Origin: Microthrix sp041394405
GTDB taxonomy: Bacteria > Actinomycetota > Acidimicrobiia > Acidimicrobiales > Microtrichaceae
NCBI GenBank assembly: GCA_041394405.1
Contig: JAWKIF010000011.1
Location: 186,001 to 250,000 of the forward strand
Direction: 5' to 3'
Length of the DNA stretch: 64,000 nucleotides
Both the position numbers and the translations under genes were made by a program. Below the pieces are notes generated by a model that did no database searches, was not told the DNA's origin, and was given only the letters and a program-made list of their open reading frames with translations. Of this stretch, positions 48,828 to 57,793 are shown piece after piece (the first letter of the stretch is position 1; each line of letters begins with the position of its first letter).

Positions 48828-49486
48828 GCCGCGCCCAGGGCGATCCGCCGCCCGAGACGCTCGCGGCCGGCCAACCAGCTGGCTCGTCCGCAGACGGGGA
48901 GTTCGACGCCGCCTCCGAGCCGCGCCAGACGTCGCGCAGCAGCGTGCGCTGGATCGCGCTGGCCGTGGGTGGAGCCATGGTGCTGATGTTCGGCGTGCTC
49001 GTCGTGGTCACCGGGCGAGCCGACGACCCCAAGGAGTCCGCAGCATCACCGCTGGTGGGCGCTGATGCCCCGCCGCTGGTTGCCGACTCGTTGGACGGCG
49101 GCACCGTCGACCTGCGCGACTACCGGGGCAGCTGGGTGCTGGTGAACTTCTTCGCGACCTGGTGTGTGCCCTGTCAGATCGAGCACCCCGAGCTGATTGA
49201 GTTGTCCGAGGAGCATGCGGCGGCCGGTGACGCCTACGTCATCTCGGTGGCGTTCAACGACGAGCCGGAGGACCTCCAGGCCTTCTTCGACGAACGCGGC
49301 GGCGACTGGCCGGTGGCGGTCGGCGACACCTCACAGATCGCCCTGGACTACGGCGTCGTCAAGCTGCCCGAGAGCTACCTGGTGGCGCCCTCCGGCGTCG
49401 TGGTGGCCAAGGTGGCCGGCGGGGTGCGGGCGGCCGATATCGAGCGGCTCATCGACGACGCCACAGCTGGTGATCAGGATGGCTGA
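48824..49486 (+). CDS. ccmG: Thiol:disulfide oxidoreductase CcmG/DsbE-like
   Basis: A 220-residue membrane-anchored thioredoxin-fold protein. After a polar 40-residue start comes one helix (WIALAVGGAMVLMFGVLVVV) and a TlpA/DsbE domain: GTVDLRDYRGSWVLVNFFATWCVPCQIEHPEL with the active-site pair Cys114-Cys117, and cis-Pro in KLPESYLVAPSG. It reduces the haem-binding cysteines of apocytochrome c. It overlaps ccmF by four bases and ccmH by eight. Confidence 0.92.
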   Translation: MSRAQGDPPPETLAAGQPAGSSADGEFDAASEPRQTSRSSVRWIALAVGGAMVLMFGVLVVVTGRADDPKESAASPLVGADAPPLVADSLDGGTVDLRDYRGSWVLVNFFATWCVPCQIEHPELIELSEEHAAAGDAYVISVAFNDEPEDLQAFFDERGGDWPVAVGDTSQIALDYGVVKLPESYLVAPSGVVVAKVAGGVRAADIERLIDDATAGDQDG

Positions 49487-49967
49487 CGAGCGCTCGCCCC
49501 AGCAGTGGCGCCGGCTTGCCTGGGCGCTCCTGGGCCTGGTGGTCGTCCTCGCCCTGGCCATCGGGGCCGGCGGTCGGCGACCGGTGGAGGGCGAGGATCG
49601 GGTGATGCAACTGGCCGCTCAGATCAACTGCGTGCAGTGCACCGGCGAGTCCGTGGCCGGATCTCAATCCGACTTTGCGGTGAAGGTTCGCGCCGATCTG
49701 CGTCAACGGGTGGAGGCCGGCGACACCGACGACGAGATCTTTGCCTACTTCGCCTCCAAGTACGACGACATCCTGTTGAATCCGTCGTCGTCGGGGCTCA
49801 ACTCGCTGCTGTGGGTGCTGCCGGTGGTGGTCGTCGGCGCAGCGGTGGCGGGCGCCGTGGTCACGCTGCGTCAGCGTCGAGAGCGCGGGGCGCGCCCCAC
49901 GGGGGATGACCGCCGCCTGGTCGCAGCCGCCGTGGACGATTGGCGTCGAGGTGTCGATCGTGGCTGA
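49479..49967 (+). CDS. ccmH: Cytochrome c-type biogenesis protein CcmH
   Basis: A 162-residue protein with two helices: one N-terminal (LAWALLGLVVVLALAIG) and one at 108-130. Between them lies the redox motif INCVQCTGES (Cys51, Cys54), a variant of the LRCxxCQ signature, followed by DFAVKVRADLRQRVEAGDTDDEIFAYFASKYDDILLNP, which is clearly CcmH. It passes reducing equivalents from CcmG to apocytochrome. The changed residue after the second Cys (Thr for Gln) is mild divergence. Confidence 0.92.
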   Translation: MADERSPQQWRRLAWALLGLVVVLALAIGAGGRRPVEGEDRVMQLAAQINCVQCTGESVAGSQSDFAVKVRADLRQRVEAGDTDDEIFAYFASKYDDILLNPSSSGLNSLLWVLPVVVVGAAVAGAVVTLRQRRERGARPTGDDRRLVAAAVDDWRRGVDRG

Positions 49968-50002
49968 GTCGGGCGGTGTTGAGGCGGGCTGTGGTGAACG
50001 CT

Positions 50003-51235
50003 ATGGATGACCGTCAGCGGGCCGCGCTGGAGGCCGAACGAGACGAGCTGGCGGGTGCCTTGGCCCGTCTCGAGGAGGACGCCGCCGCCGGCGACCTCGA
50101 TGGCGAGGAGGCCGACGCCGTGCGCGACGACCTCACCCTGCGCCTGGCTGCGGTGCTCCGCCGGCTCGACCCAGCCCTCGACGCTGCCGCCGCTGGGCGC
50201 CCCGAGGGGGCAGCGGCGGAGCAGGCCGGCGATGCCGCCCTCGTGCCCAGGTGGCGGCGCAAGGGCAACCTGGCGGTCGTCGCCGCCCTCCTGGTGGTGG
50301 CCGCCGTCGCCGGGGTGGTGGTTGCCCAATCCGCCGGAACCCGGGCTCCCGGCGGGCCCATCTCGGGGGCCACCGGGTTCAACGATCGCCTCGATGCCTG
50401 TCGCACGCTTCGCAACGATTCCGACGCCGAGATCGACTGCTACGAGCGCCTGTTGGACGAGCGACCCGACGATCTTGAGGCCCTCACCTACAGCGGCTGG
50501 GCGTTGGCCAGGGCCGGCCAGGTCGACGAGGCGAAGGACCGCTTCGATCGCGTCGTGCAGGCCGATCCCGGCTATGCCGACGTGCGGGTGTTTCGGGCCT
50601 CGGTGGCACTCCGGGAGGACGACGCTGAGGCTGCCCAGGACGAACTGGATGCGTTCTGGGCATCAGACCCGCCGCCCGGCATGGTCACCATCCTCCGGCA
50701 GCAGGGATTGGAGTCGGCGGTGGCCGAGGCCAACCTGCCCCAGCCGGTACGCACGTGCTGGAACACCGTGTCCGATGCTGCGTCAGCGGCCGCCACGACC
50801 ACCACCGCGGGCCAGGGAGCACCGGACGCCGAGGGCGCCCTGGGGCTCACCGACGGGCTGGAGTGCTTCGATCGACTCATCGAGGCCGAACCCGACAACG
50901 TCGTGGCGCTCACGACCGAAGGCCTGGTGTTCACCGCCATCGGCCAAGGCGTCTTCTACGACCGGGCCGTCGACCGGCTGGATGCCGCGCTGAGAATCGA
51001 CCCTGAGGAGCCCACGGCGCTGTTGTTGTCGGCCGGGATCGCCAACGCCCAGGGCGACCCGGAGCGGGCCATCGAGCTGCTCGATCGATTCGACGAGGTG
51101 GGGGAGCGGCCCAGCGGACTCCTGCCCCCGGAGGTCAGCGCCGATGCGATCCGCCAGGTGGCGGAGGCGGACGCCGCCGCCACCGACGACGGCGAATCAC
51201 CGTCCGGCCCCACCACCTCAGGCGCTGCTGGGTAG
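50003..51235 (+). CDS. TPR protein, CcmI-like
   Basis: A 410-residue protein with an N-terminal cytoplasmic coiled coil (ALEAERDELAGALARLEEDAAAGDLDGEEADAVRDDLTLRL), one helix (LAVVAALLVVAAVAGVVVAQ) and an extracytoplasmic TPR region: ALTYSGWALARAGQVDEAKDRFDRVVQADPGYADVRV and RLDAALRIDPEEPTALLLSAGIANAQGDPERAIELLDRF. CcmI holds apocytochrome c for the CcmF-CcmH ligase; order and position right after ccmH support that role, though it lacks the usual double N-terminal helix. GTG 49994 is an alternative start. Its end overlaps the convergent phosphatase gene by 18 bases. Confidence 0.75.
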   Translation: MDDRQRAALEAERDELAGALARLEEDAAAGDLDGEEADAVRDDLTLRLAAVLRRLDPALDAAAAGRPEGAAAEQAGDAALVPRWRRKGNLAVVAALLVVAAVAGVVVAQSAGTRAPGGPISGATGFNDRLDACRTLRNDSDAEIDCYERLLDERPDDLEALTYSGWALARAGQVDEAKDRFDRVVQADPGYADVRVFRASVALREDDAEAAQDELDAFWASDPPPGMVTILRQQGLESAVAEANLPQPVRTCWNTVSDAASAAATTTTAGQGAPDAEGALGLTDGLECFDRLIEAEPDNVVALTTEGLVFTAIGQGVFYDRAVDRLDAALRIDPEEPTALLLSAGIANAQGDPERAIELLDRFDEVGERPSGLLPPEVSADAIRQVAEADAAATDDGESPSGPTTSGAAG

Positions 51236-51709
51236 CAGCGCCGGCACCGGCGGGGTCATCCAATCGCCCCGAACGATGCGGCGCTGCTTGACGGTGAGCG
51301 CCCAGATGGAACCCTTGTCGAAGCCGCGTCGGCCGGGCACGACCATGCCGCGCCCCTGTGCCCTGCGGACCAGGTCGGGGATCAGGTCGCCGTGGCTGCA
51401 CAACACGACGTCGCTTGCGAGGGCCATCGCGTCCTCGACGACCGCCCAGGCCCTGTCCAGCGCCGAGCCCTCGGCCAGCGCCTCGACGGGATCTACGCTG
51501 AGGCCATGGCGAAGGGCGGTCGGTTCCACCGTCTGGCTGCAGCGGGGGAGCGGGCTGCTCCACACGGCCCCCAGCTTGCAGTCGATGAGCTGGTCGGCCA
51601 CCCAGATCGCCTGACGTCGACCCTTGTGGTCCAACTGACGCTGGAAGTCCAACGGATCGCTGCTGTCGCGCGTGCCCGCCTTGCCGTGACGGACGAGATA
51701 CAGAGTCAC
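51218..51709 (-). CDS. SixA-like histidine phosphatase
   Basis: A 163-residue short histidine phosphatase of the SixA type. It starts TLYLVRHGKAG with the phosphohistidine, then DFQRQLDHKGRRQA, VWSSPLPRCSQTVEPTA and the second histidine in VVLCSHGDLIPDLV. SixA proteins act on phosphohistidine phosphotransfer proteins or metabolites; the target is unknown here. Start GTG 51709 places the strand-RHG at the N-terminus as in the family. Confidence 0.85.
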   Translation of the reverse strand: MTLYLVRHGKAGTRDSSDPLDFQRQLDHKGRRQAIWVADQLIDCKLGAVWSSPLPRCSQTVEPTALRHGLSVDPVEALAEGSALDRAWAVVEDAMALASDVVLCSHGDLIPDLVRRAQGRGMVVPGRRGFDKGSIWALTVKQRRIVRGDWMTPPVPALLPSSA

Positions 51710-51803
51710 GGGGGCGGACGTTACACGCCAAATCGGCCCTCCGACCGGGGACAAAGACCCTAGTTTGGGGCTTGCCGGATGGCCCGCCAGTACCCTGACG
51801 GCG

Positions 51804-52919
51804 GTGCCCGACCTGCGCACCGAAGTGAGCGAGATACTGACCGGCCTGGGCACGATGGGCTTCGCCGAGGCAACCCATGCGGTTGCGGCGGCACCCCGTG
51901 GGTTGGTCGGCGTCGGCCCGGAGGTGCTGGAGCGCTTGCGCGAGGGGTTGCGCGACCCGAAGTTGGCGCCCTTGGCTCAGGCGGCGTTTGCCAACGGGGC
52001 GGCCTTTCTGGTGGCGGCCGAAGGGCTCCGGGGCCGCATTCCACACCGAGTGGAATGGAAGGGGCCCCACAAGCCGCCCGGATACGAGACGGTGCCGGCC
52101 GACCTGCGCATCGACCATGTGTTCCTGGTGAGCTGCAAGTACGGCTCGGACATCCTCCACAACGTCAGCCCGGCGCACCTGGTGGATCGCCATCTGGCCC
52201 AGAAGCGGGGCGAGGCCACCGTTGACTGGTTTGCCGCGCTGGCACCGGAGGCCTACCAGGACCTGTACGGGCGTTCGGTAGCGGCGACGGGCCTGGCGGG
52301 CCTGCCCGGGTCGGTCGAGGACCTGAGCCGGGACGACCGCGTCCGCCTGCGCGACGGGCTGCGCGGGCGCAGCTGGCCCGCCGGGCTGGAGCGGCCCTAC
52401 CTCGACCTGGTGGCCGAGGTCTCGCGCGCCACCGCCCAGCGCTGGATGGCGTCGCTGCGCACCTCGGCCGAGCGTGAGGAGCTGGTGTGGCGGCTGCTGC
52501 GGTTGCAGGCGGCGCCGTACTTCGTGCTGGGGCAGCGGCGCGGCGGCGAGTCGCTGCGCTACCGCGTGGACACGCCGTGGGACTTTCGTCGTCGCTACGA
52601 GCTGCTCGGTTTTGAGGCCGTGCCGGAGGATGCGGGCCAGGCAGTGGTGCGTTGGAGGGCGGAGGTGCGGCCCCGACCCGAGCGCGCGTCGGACGACGGC
52701 CCGGAGCCCCCGACGGCCGGCCCGCCATCCCGGGACCTGAACGTAGGTCAGCCGTCGCCGCCCAGGCTGGACTTCGGTTCCGGGCCGAGCGAGCGCCTGG
52801 TCGTCGAGGGACGGGTGGAGCTGCGCTGGAGCCACGGTCGCTTCGGTGGCAACCCGGAGGCCAAGGTGTACCTCACCACCCCTCCCCACGACGTGCCTGG
52901 CTACACGCCGCTCGACTGA
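51804..52919 (+). CDS. Conserved actinobacterial protein of unknown function
   Basis: A 371-residue soluble protein. From memory, proteins with the block DHVFLVSCKYGSDILHNVSPAHLVDRHL recur in actinobacteria, without a known function. The pattern Glu84-x-Lys86 (VEWKG), Asp104 and Ser110-Cys-Lys112 resembles a PD-(D/E)xK nuclease core in which the acidic residue of ExK is Ser; this is inference. The C-terminal part contains LRYRVDTPWDFRRRYELLGFEA and a linker plus beta segment (RLVVEGRVELRWSHGRFGGNPEAKVYL). It starts at GTG 51804. It is divergent from the SixA-like gene and convergent with the cysteine desulfurase gene. Confidence 0.65.
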   Translation: MPDLRTEVSEILTGLGTMGFAEATHAVAAAPRGLVGVGPEVLERLREGLRDPKLAPLAQAAFANGAAFLVAAEGLRGRIPHRVEWKGPHKPPGYETVPADLRIDHVFLVSCKYGSDILHNVSPAHLVDRHLAQKRGEATVDWFAALAPEAYQDLYGRSVAATGLAGLPGSVEDLSRDDRVRLRDGLRGRSWPAGLERPYLDLVAEVSRATAQRWMASLRTSAEREELVWRLLRLQAAPYFVLGQRRGGESLRYRVDTPWDFRRRYELLGFEAVPEDAGQAVVRWRAEVRPRPERASDDGPEPPTAGPPSRDLNVGQPSPPRLDFGSGPSERLVVEGRVELRWSHGRFGGNPEAKVYLTTPPHDVPGYTPLD

Positions 52920-52957
52920 GCGGGCATGGCCCCCTCGGTGTGGGTTGTCCCACCCCT

Positions 52958-53003
52958 CGGCGGCTCAGTCCGGCGGCTCAGTTCGGCGGCTCAGTTCGGC
53001 GGC
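52958..53003. repeat. 13-bp tandem repeat at 3' end of cysteine desulfurase gene
   Basis: CGGCGGCTCAGTC, then two copies of CGGCGGCTCAGTT and a partial fourth run head to tail from 52958. The cysteine desulfurase stop codon (minus strand) lies in the third unit, and each full unit repeats that TCA, so slippage here would hardly alter the protein. Confidence 0.9.
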
Positions 53004-54124
53004 GCTGTGTAGCGGGACCTCAACGCCCCGAGGCTGGACAGCACGTCCGGCGCGACGGCCAGGAAGCGGTCCACGTCGTGGGCGGTGGTCGACCAGCTCA
53101 GCGAGATCCTCATGGACCGCTGATCGTCCACACCCATGGCGGCCAGCACGGGTGAGGGCTCCAGCCCCTCCGAGGCGCACGACGAGCCGGAGTGCACCGC
53201 CACCCCGGCCTGATCCAGGCCGATCAACACCGGTTGGGGCTCAACGTCGTCGAAGCCGAGGCACAGCAGATGGTCCAGCCGATCGACGGGGTCGCCCAAC
53301 ACCCGCACGCCGGGGAAGCCGCGAGCCCAGGCAGCCACCCGGTCGGTCTGACCACGGAAGAACGAGGCGCGCGACGGCCGCCCTGCCACGGCGACGTCGA
53401 CTGCGACGGCAAAGCCGCGAGCCAACCCCACAGGCTCCATGCCGGCGCGTCGGCCGCGTTCCTGATCGCCGCCGACCAGCAGCGGGTCGAGCCGCACGCC
53501 TCGCCGCACCAGGAGTGCCCCCACGCCGGGCGGGCCGCCCAGCTTGTGGCCCGACACCGACATGAGGTCGGCGCCCAGTTCGTCGAACGCGATCTCGTCG
53601 TGGCCGAGCGCGCCGCACGCATCCACGTGGCACAGCACGCCGGCCTCGCGGCACCCGGCGACAACCTCGGTCAACCGCTGCCTGGTGCCGACCTCGTGGT
53701 TGGCCCATTGGAGGTGGACGATGCCGGTATCGCTGCGGATGGCGTCCAGCAGCGCGCCGGGGTCGACCCGCCCCATGGTGTCCACATCCACCCACGTGAC
53801 GGGCCCCCGTTCGGCCCACGAGCGCACGGCCGAGTGTTCCACCGGCGCAGCCACGCTGTGGGGGCCTCGCTGCGCGGCGCCGAAGCAGGCGGCGGCGATG
53901 GCCTCGGTGCCCCCCGACGTGAACACCACCGAGCGGCCGCGGGTTCCCACTGCGGCGGCCACCCTGTCGCGGGCATGCTCCAGTTGGGCCCGGGCCTCGG
54001 AGCCCTCGGTGTGGATGCGACCCGGATCGGCGGCGGGTTCGCTCCATGCCGCCAGCAGTTCCGCTCGAACCTCCGGACGAAGCGGCTGGGTGGAGGCGCC
54101 GTCGAGGTACGCCCTGGGGCTCAT
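52991..54124 (-). CDS. Cysteine desulfurase (NifS/IscS family)
   Basis: A 377-residue PLP enzyme. It starts RAYLDGASTQPLRPEVR. VVFTSGGTEAIAAACFG, APVEHSAVRSW, LQWANHEVGT and HVDACGALGH form the PLP site. The Schiff-base lysine is in SVSGHKLGGPPGVGALLV, and the persulfide cysteine is in VHSGSSCASEGLEPS. It removes sulfur from cysteine for Fe-S clusters, tRNA thiolation or cofactors. It diverges from the Mrp-type Fe-S carrier gene, supporting a role in Fe-S assembly. Residues usually SSGSAC are SGSSCASEG, the group I pattern. Confidence 0.92.
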   Translation of the reverse strand: MSPRAYLDGASTQPLRPEVRAELLAAWSEPAADPGRIHTEGSEARAQLEHARDRVAAAVGTRGRSVVFTSGGTEAIAAACFGAAQRGPHSVAAPVEHSAVRSWAERGPVTWVDVDTMGRVDPGALLDAIRSDTGIVHLQWANHEVGTRQRLTEVVAGCREAGVLCHVDACGALGHDEIAFDELGADLMSVSGHKLGGPPGVGALLVRRGVRLDPLLVGGDQERGRRAGMEPVGLARGFAVAVDVAVAGRPSRASFFRGQTDRVAAWARGFPGVRVLGDPVDRLDHLLCLGFDDVEPQPVLIGLDQAGVAVHSGSSCASEGLEPSPVLAAMGVDDQRSMRISLSWSTTAHDVDRFLAVAPDVLSSLGALRSRYTAPPN

Positions 54125-54227
54125 CGAGGTGCACTCGTGGTCATGGACCCCACATCCTACGACCGGCGGTCCTCGCAACCCGCTCCCTGGTTGGCGGGCG
54201 CCGAGCGGCAGGGGGAGACTGGCCCAT

Positions 54228-55382
54228 ATGGCTACCGACCAGGCACCCACCCGCGACGACATCATCGAGGCGCTGCGCCCGGTTGAGGACCCGGAGCTGC
54301 ACCGCTCCATCGTCGACCTCAACATGGTCCGCGAGATCTCCATCGAGCTGCCGGTGGTGTCCGTGCAGATCGCCCTGACCATCCCCGGGTGTCCGCTGAA
54401 GGCCGAGATCCAGCGTCGCGTGTCCGAGGCGGTCACGGCGCTCCCCGGCGTCGAGGAGCTGCAGCTGGACTTCACGTCGATGACCGACGAAGAGCGAGCG
54501 GAGCTCCGCCAGCAGCTGCACGGCGACCCCGCAGCCACGGCGGGTTCCCAGCAGGGCCACGGCCATGCGGAGGGTCGCGAGATCCCGTTCGCTCAACCGG
54601 GCAATCGCACTCGGGTGCTGCTGATCGCGTCGGGCAAGGGTGGCGTCGGCAAGAGCTCGGTCACCACGAACCTGGCCATCGCCCTGGCCCGCCAGGGCAA
54701 GCGAGTGGCGGTGGTGGACGCCGACGTGTGGGGTTTCTCGATCCCCCGCATGCTGGGGGTGGAACACCCGCCCACCGTGATCGACTCGATGATTGTTCCT
54801 CCGGAGGCCAACGGGGTGGCGTGCATCTCGATGGGCTTCTTCGCCAAGGAGGATCAGGCGGTTATTTGGCGCGGGCCCATGCTGCACAAGGCGCTGGAGC
54901 AGTTCCTGACTGACGTCTACTGGGACGACCCCGACTACCTGGTGGTGGACCTGCCGCCGGGCACCGGTGACATCTCGTTGTCGCTGGCTCAGTTCCTGCC
55001 GCAGGCGGAGGTGTATGTGGTGACCACGCCGAACCCGGCCGCTCAGCGGGTGGCCCAGCGCTCGGCGTTCATGAGCCAAAAGGTGAACCTGGAGGTGAAG
55101 GGCGTCATCGAGAACATGTCGTGGTTCACCGGGGACGACAACAAGCGCTACGAGCTGTTCGGTGAGGGTGGGGGCCAGGAGTTGGCCGAGCGCCTCGACG
55201 TGCCGCTGCTGGCCAAGGTGCCGTTGGTGTCGGCGCTGCGGGACGGCGGCGACACGGGTCGACCCATCACCGCCGTGGATCCCGATGCCGAGGCGTCCAA
55301 GATCTTCCAGGAGCTGGCCGCCCGCATCGACACCGAGCTGGCGCCGACCAAGCGCACCCATCCCGAGCTGAAGATTCTCTAG
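54228..55382 (+). CDS. Mrp/NBP35 family ATP-binding protein (Fe-S cluster carrier ApbC)
   Basis: A 384-residue protein with an N-terminal DUF59/MIP18 domain (IIEALRPVEDPELHRSIVDLNMVREI, IPGCPLKAEIQRRV) and a deviant Walker A P-loop SGKGGVGKS (135-143) followed by DADVWGFSIPRMLG, ISMGFF, VIWRGPMLHKALEQFL and VVDLPPGTGDISLSLAQ. ApbC-type proteins carry Fe-S clusters to target enzymes. The C-terminal CxxC that binds the cluster in many members is absent (ENMSWFTGDDNKRYELFG), as in other actinobacterial Mrp proteins. ATG 54228 has a GGGGGAGA site. Confidence 0.93.
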   Translation: MATDQAPTRDDIIEALRPVEDPELHRSIVDLNMVREISIELPVVSVQIALTIPGCPLKAEIQRRVSEAVTALPGVEELQLDFTSMTDEERAELRQQLHGDPAATAGSQQGHGHAEGREIPFAQPGNRTRVLLIASGKGGVGKSSVTTNLAIALARQGKRVAVVDADVWGFSIPRMLGVEHPPTVIDSMIVPPEANGVACISMGFFAKEDQAVIWRGPMLHKALEQFLTDVYWDDPDYLVVDLPPGTGDISLSLAQFLPQAEVYVVTTPNPAAQRVAQRSAFMSQKVNLEVKGVIENMSWFTGDDNKRYELFGEGGGQELAERLDVPLLAKVPLVSALRDGGDTGRPITAVDPDAEASKIFQELAARIDTELAPTKRTHPELKIL

Positions 55383-55435
55383 GTCCTCAGCCGCCTTGGC
55401 TGGAGGCGGGCGCTTGCCCGGCGCGCTGCCGAAGG

Positions 55436-56863
55436 TCAGCCGGAGGGCAGCGACTCGCCACGGTCGGCCGCGGCGATCAGCTCGTCGAGGCCGCCCAGGA
55501 TGTGGTTCAGCAGGCCCTCCACCTCGGGCACCAGGTCGGGACAAGTGACCACGCCGATCATCATCTCGCCGGCGGCGGAGAACACGGTGACGTTCAGGCC
55601 GGCGCCCTCCAGGAGCGGTCCGAACGGCCACAATCCGGTCACCTTGGCTCCGGCCATGTACACCGGACCGGGAGCGCCGGCCACGTTGGAGACCACCAGG
55701 TTGTGAACCGGAGGCAGCTTGTCGGCCAACCCCAGGCGCTTGTAGAGGTCCACGCCCAAGCTGAACACCTCGCCCGGCACGAGTTCGGCGACGTCGCCGA
55801 TGATGTCGGTCCCCATGGCGGCATTCACCTCCTTGGACGCGGCGGAACTGCACGCGACGGCCGCCAGCACCGACAACGGAGCCTCGAGTTGCACGGGAAG
55901 CTCGACGAACATCGTCGACACCTGGTTCGATGAGGTGCCCTCGACCGAGCCGTGGACCGAGACCGGCACCGACGCCACCAAGGGCCGTTCCACGCCCTGG
56001 CCGAGGTCGTTGAGGTAGTTGCGCAGCCCGAGGCCTGTGGCGCACAACACGACGTCGTTGATCGTCACGTCGAAGTGACGGCGAAGGCGCCGAAACTCCT
56101 CAAACGGGCGGCTGGAGAAGGCCACTGAGCGCTCGGGGGTCAGCGAGCGGTTGAATGGTGTGCGGGGTGCGCTGAGCGGCTGGCCTGCGGCGGTGGCACC
56201 CCGCCGGCGCTGCGCCGCAGTGGCCAGGCCGGCCTCGACCAGCGACCGAGTGGCCCGGGTGAAGATCTGGAGCGGGCGAAACGGCTCGGCGAGCCGGGCC
56301 CGCACCCCGTCGGCCAACAGCCCGAGGGTCGACGGGCCGGGCGGGGGCGCCCAGGCCTCGTCGGGGTCGCTGCGGCGGCCGGCGTCGGGGGCGAGGTCGA
56401 ACAAGTCGGCCATGATCGCCACCCCGCTCATGCCGTCGACGATGGCGTGGTGCATGCGGACGACCACCGCAGCTGAGCCGTCGGCCATGCCCTCCACCAG
56501 GGTCATGTCCCAGAGCGGGCGATCCCTGGGGAGTCGACTGCCCATGAGCCCGCCGATGAAGCGGGCCAGGTCACCGCCGGACGCGTCGGGTTCGAGCCGA
56601 CGATGGAAAAGGTGGTGGTCGATGTCGAAGTCGGGGTCGTCCACCCATCTCGGTCGGTCGGCGCTGAGCGGCACCCGTGCGAGGCGATGTCGGAATGCCG
56701 GAATCAGCGGAAGGCGGTCGACAACGTGGGCCCGCAGGGTGGGGAAGCCGAAGGCGTCGGGAGCCGTGCTTGGGTCGAGGCCGATGACCCCCGTGACCAC
56801 CATGGGCGCAGACGAGGTTTCGAGCGAGAGGTACCACGCGTCCGCTCCGCTCAAGCGTTCCAT
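55436..56863 (-). CDS. Wax ester synthase/diacylglycerol acyltransferase (WS/DGAT)
   Basis: A 475-residue bifunctional acyltransferase of the WS/DGAT family. The catalytic motif is MHHAIVDG (His138-His139, Asp143-Gly144). Other family blocks are the N-terminal RLSGADAWYLSLET, PLWDMTLVEGM, FRRLRRHFDVTINDVVLCATGLGLRNYL, SVPVSVHG, NQVSTMFVELPV and VSNVAGAPGPVYMAGAKVTGLWPFGPL. It makes triacylglycerol or wax ester storage lipid from acyl-CoA. This suits an organism that accumulates neutral lipid; which product is formed cannot be told. Confidence 0.93.
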   Translation of the reverse strand: MERLSGADAWYLSLETSSAPMVVTGVIGLDPSTAPDAFGFPTLRAHVVDRLPLIPAFRHRLARVPLSADRPRWVDDPDFDIDHHLFHRRLEPDASGGDLARFIGGLMGSRLPRDRPLWDMTLVEGMADGSAAVVVRMHHAIVDGMSGVAIMADLFDLAPDAGRRSDPDEAWAPPPGPSTLGLLADGVRARLAEPFRPLQIFTRATRSLVEAGLATAAQRRRGATAAGQPLSAPRTPFNRSLTPERSVAFSSRPFEEFRRLRRHFDVTINDVVLCATGLGLRNYLNDLGQGVERPLVASVPVSVHGSVEGTSSNQVSTMFVELPVQLEAPLSVLAAVACSSAASKEVNAAMGTDIIGDVAELVPGEVFSLGVDLYKRLGLADKLPPVHNLVVSNVAGAPGPVYMAGAKVTGLWPFGPLLEGAGLNVTVFSAAGEMMIGVVTCPDLVPEVEGLLNHILGGLDELIAAADRGESLPSG

Positions 56864-57072
56864 GGCGACCAGCTTCGCGCCCAGCCGGCACCGGTGCCAG
56901 ACCCGTGACCGGGGTCCTGGGTCATAGTGACCGCCACCGATCCGTAGCGTGGTCTCTCTGGCGGAGCCGAATAGTCCCAGCGCCTCGGCTCGTCACCGGA
57001 AGGGCCGTTCGCCGTGGTCTTTTGGGTCGATGTGCCCAGGAGGGAGGCCGGCAAGCCGCCGAAACAGTCACC

Positions 57073-57756
57073 ATGGGACCGGGACTGGCCGCGTTGGAGA
57101 AGATGATCAGCCACACGTTGGGGGTGTCCGGACCGCGTGTGGACGACTTGGCCGATCTCCCCGGTGGCCCCGAACTGTGCGACTTCCTGGGGCGGTGCAA
57201 TGGGTTCTATGCCTTCGGGGATGCGCTCCACATGTTCCCGTCCGGATCCGCCCGGCTGGGTGAACACACGCTGGAGGAGTGGAACACCGAGGGGTTGTGG
57301 CGTGAGTCCTACCCCAGTTCGCTGAACGGCCACCTGTGCTTCGCCGAGGATGCCGTGGGGAACCAATTCACCCTGTCGGCCAACGGCGTGTTCCGCTTCG
57401 ACGCAGAGACCGCCGCCATGGAGTTTGTCGCTCCCAACCTGGACAGCTGGTCGTTGAGCGTGTTGGCCGACGTCAACCGCCTCACCGGGTTTCCCCTGGC
57501 TCACGCCTGGCGCCTCCGTCATGGGGCGGTGCCGCCGGGTCACCGCCTGATGCCCCGCCGGGCGTTCTGCCGCGGTGGCCAGCTGCGGGTCGACAACCTG
57601 GTGACGGTCGACGCGGTCGACGCCATGCGGGCCAGAGGTCTCATGGTCAGCCGCGACCGACCGAGCACCCCGGAGGGCGTCGCTCAGTGGGATCGGGACC
57701 TGCGCACCCCACATCCATTCCACCTGCGGGTGCCCGCCGCCGCCGAGGCCGACTGA
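57073..57756 (+). CDS. SMI1/KNR4-like (SUKH) protein
   Basis: A 227-residue soluble protein. LCDFLGRCNGFYAFGDALHMFPSG, LWRESYPSSLNGHLCFAEDAVGNQFTLSANGVFRFDAETA and WLAD-like spacing match the SUKH/SMI1-KNR4 fold, used by immunity proteins against toxins and by other regulators. No toxin gene adjoins it, so an immunity role is not supported. ATG 57073 is preferred; the upstream open frame lacks homology. The start is 209 bases from the divergent WS/DGAT gene. Confidence 0.6.
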   Translation: MGPGLAALEKMISHTLGVSGPRVDDLADLPGGPELCDFLGRCNGFYAFGDALHMFPSGSARLGEHTLEEWNTEGLWRESYPSSLNGHLCFAEDAVGNQFTLSANGVFRFDAETAAMEFVAPNLDSWSLSVLADVNRLTGFPLAHAWRLRHGAVPPGHRLMPRRAFCRGGQLRVDNLVTVDAVDAMRARGLMVSRDRPSTPEGVAQWDRDLRTPHPFHLRVPAAAEAD

Positions 57757-57793
57757 GCTGACGTTGATCGAACAGTTCGTCGTCGCGCATGAT

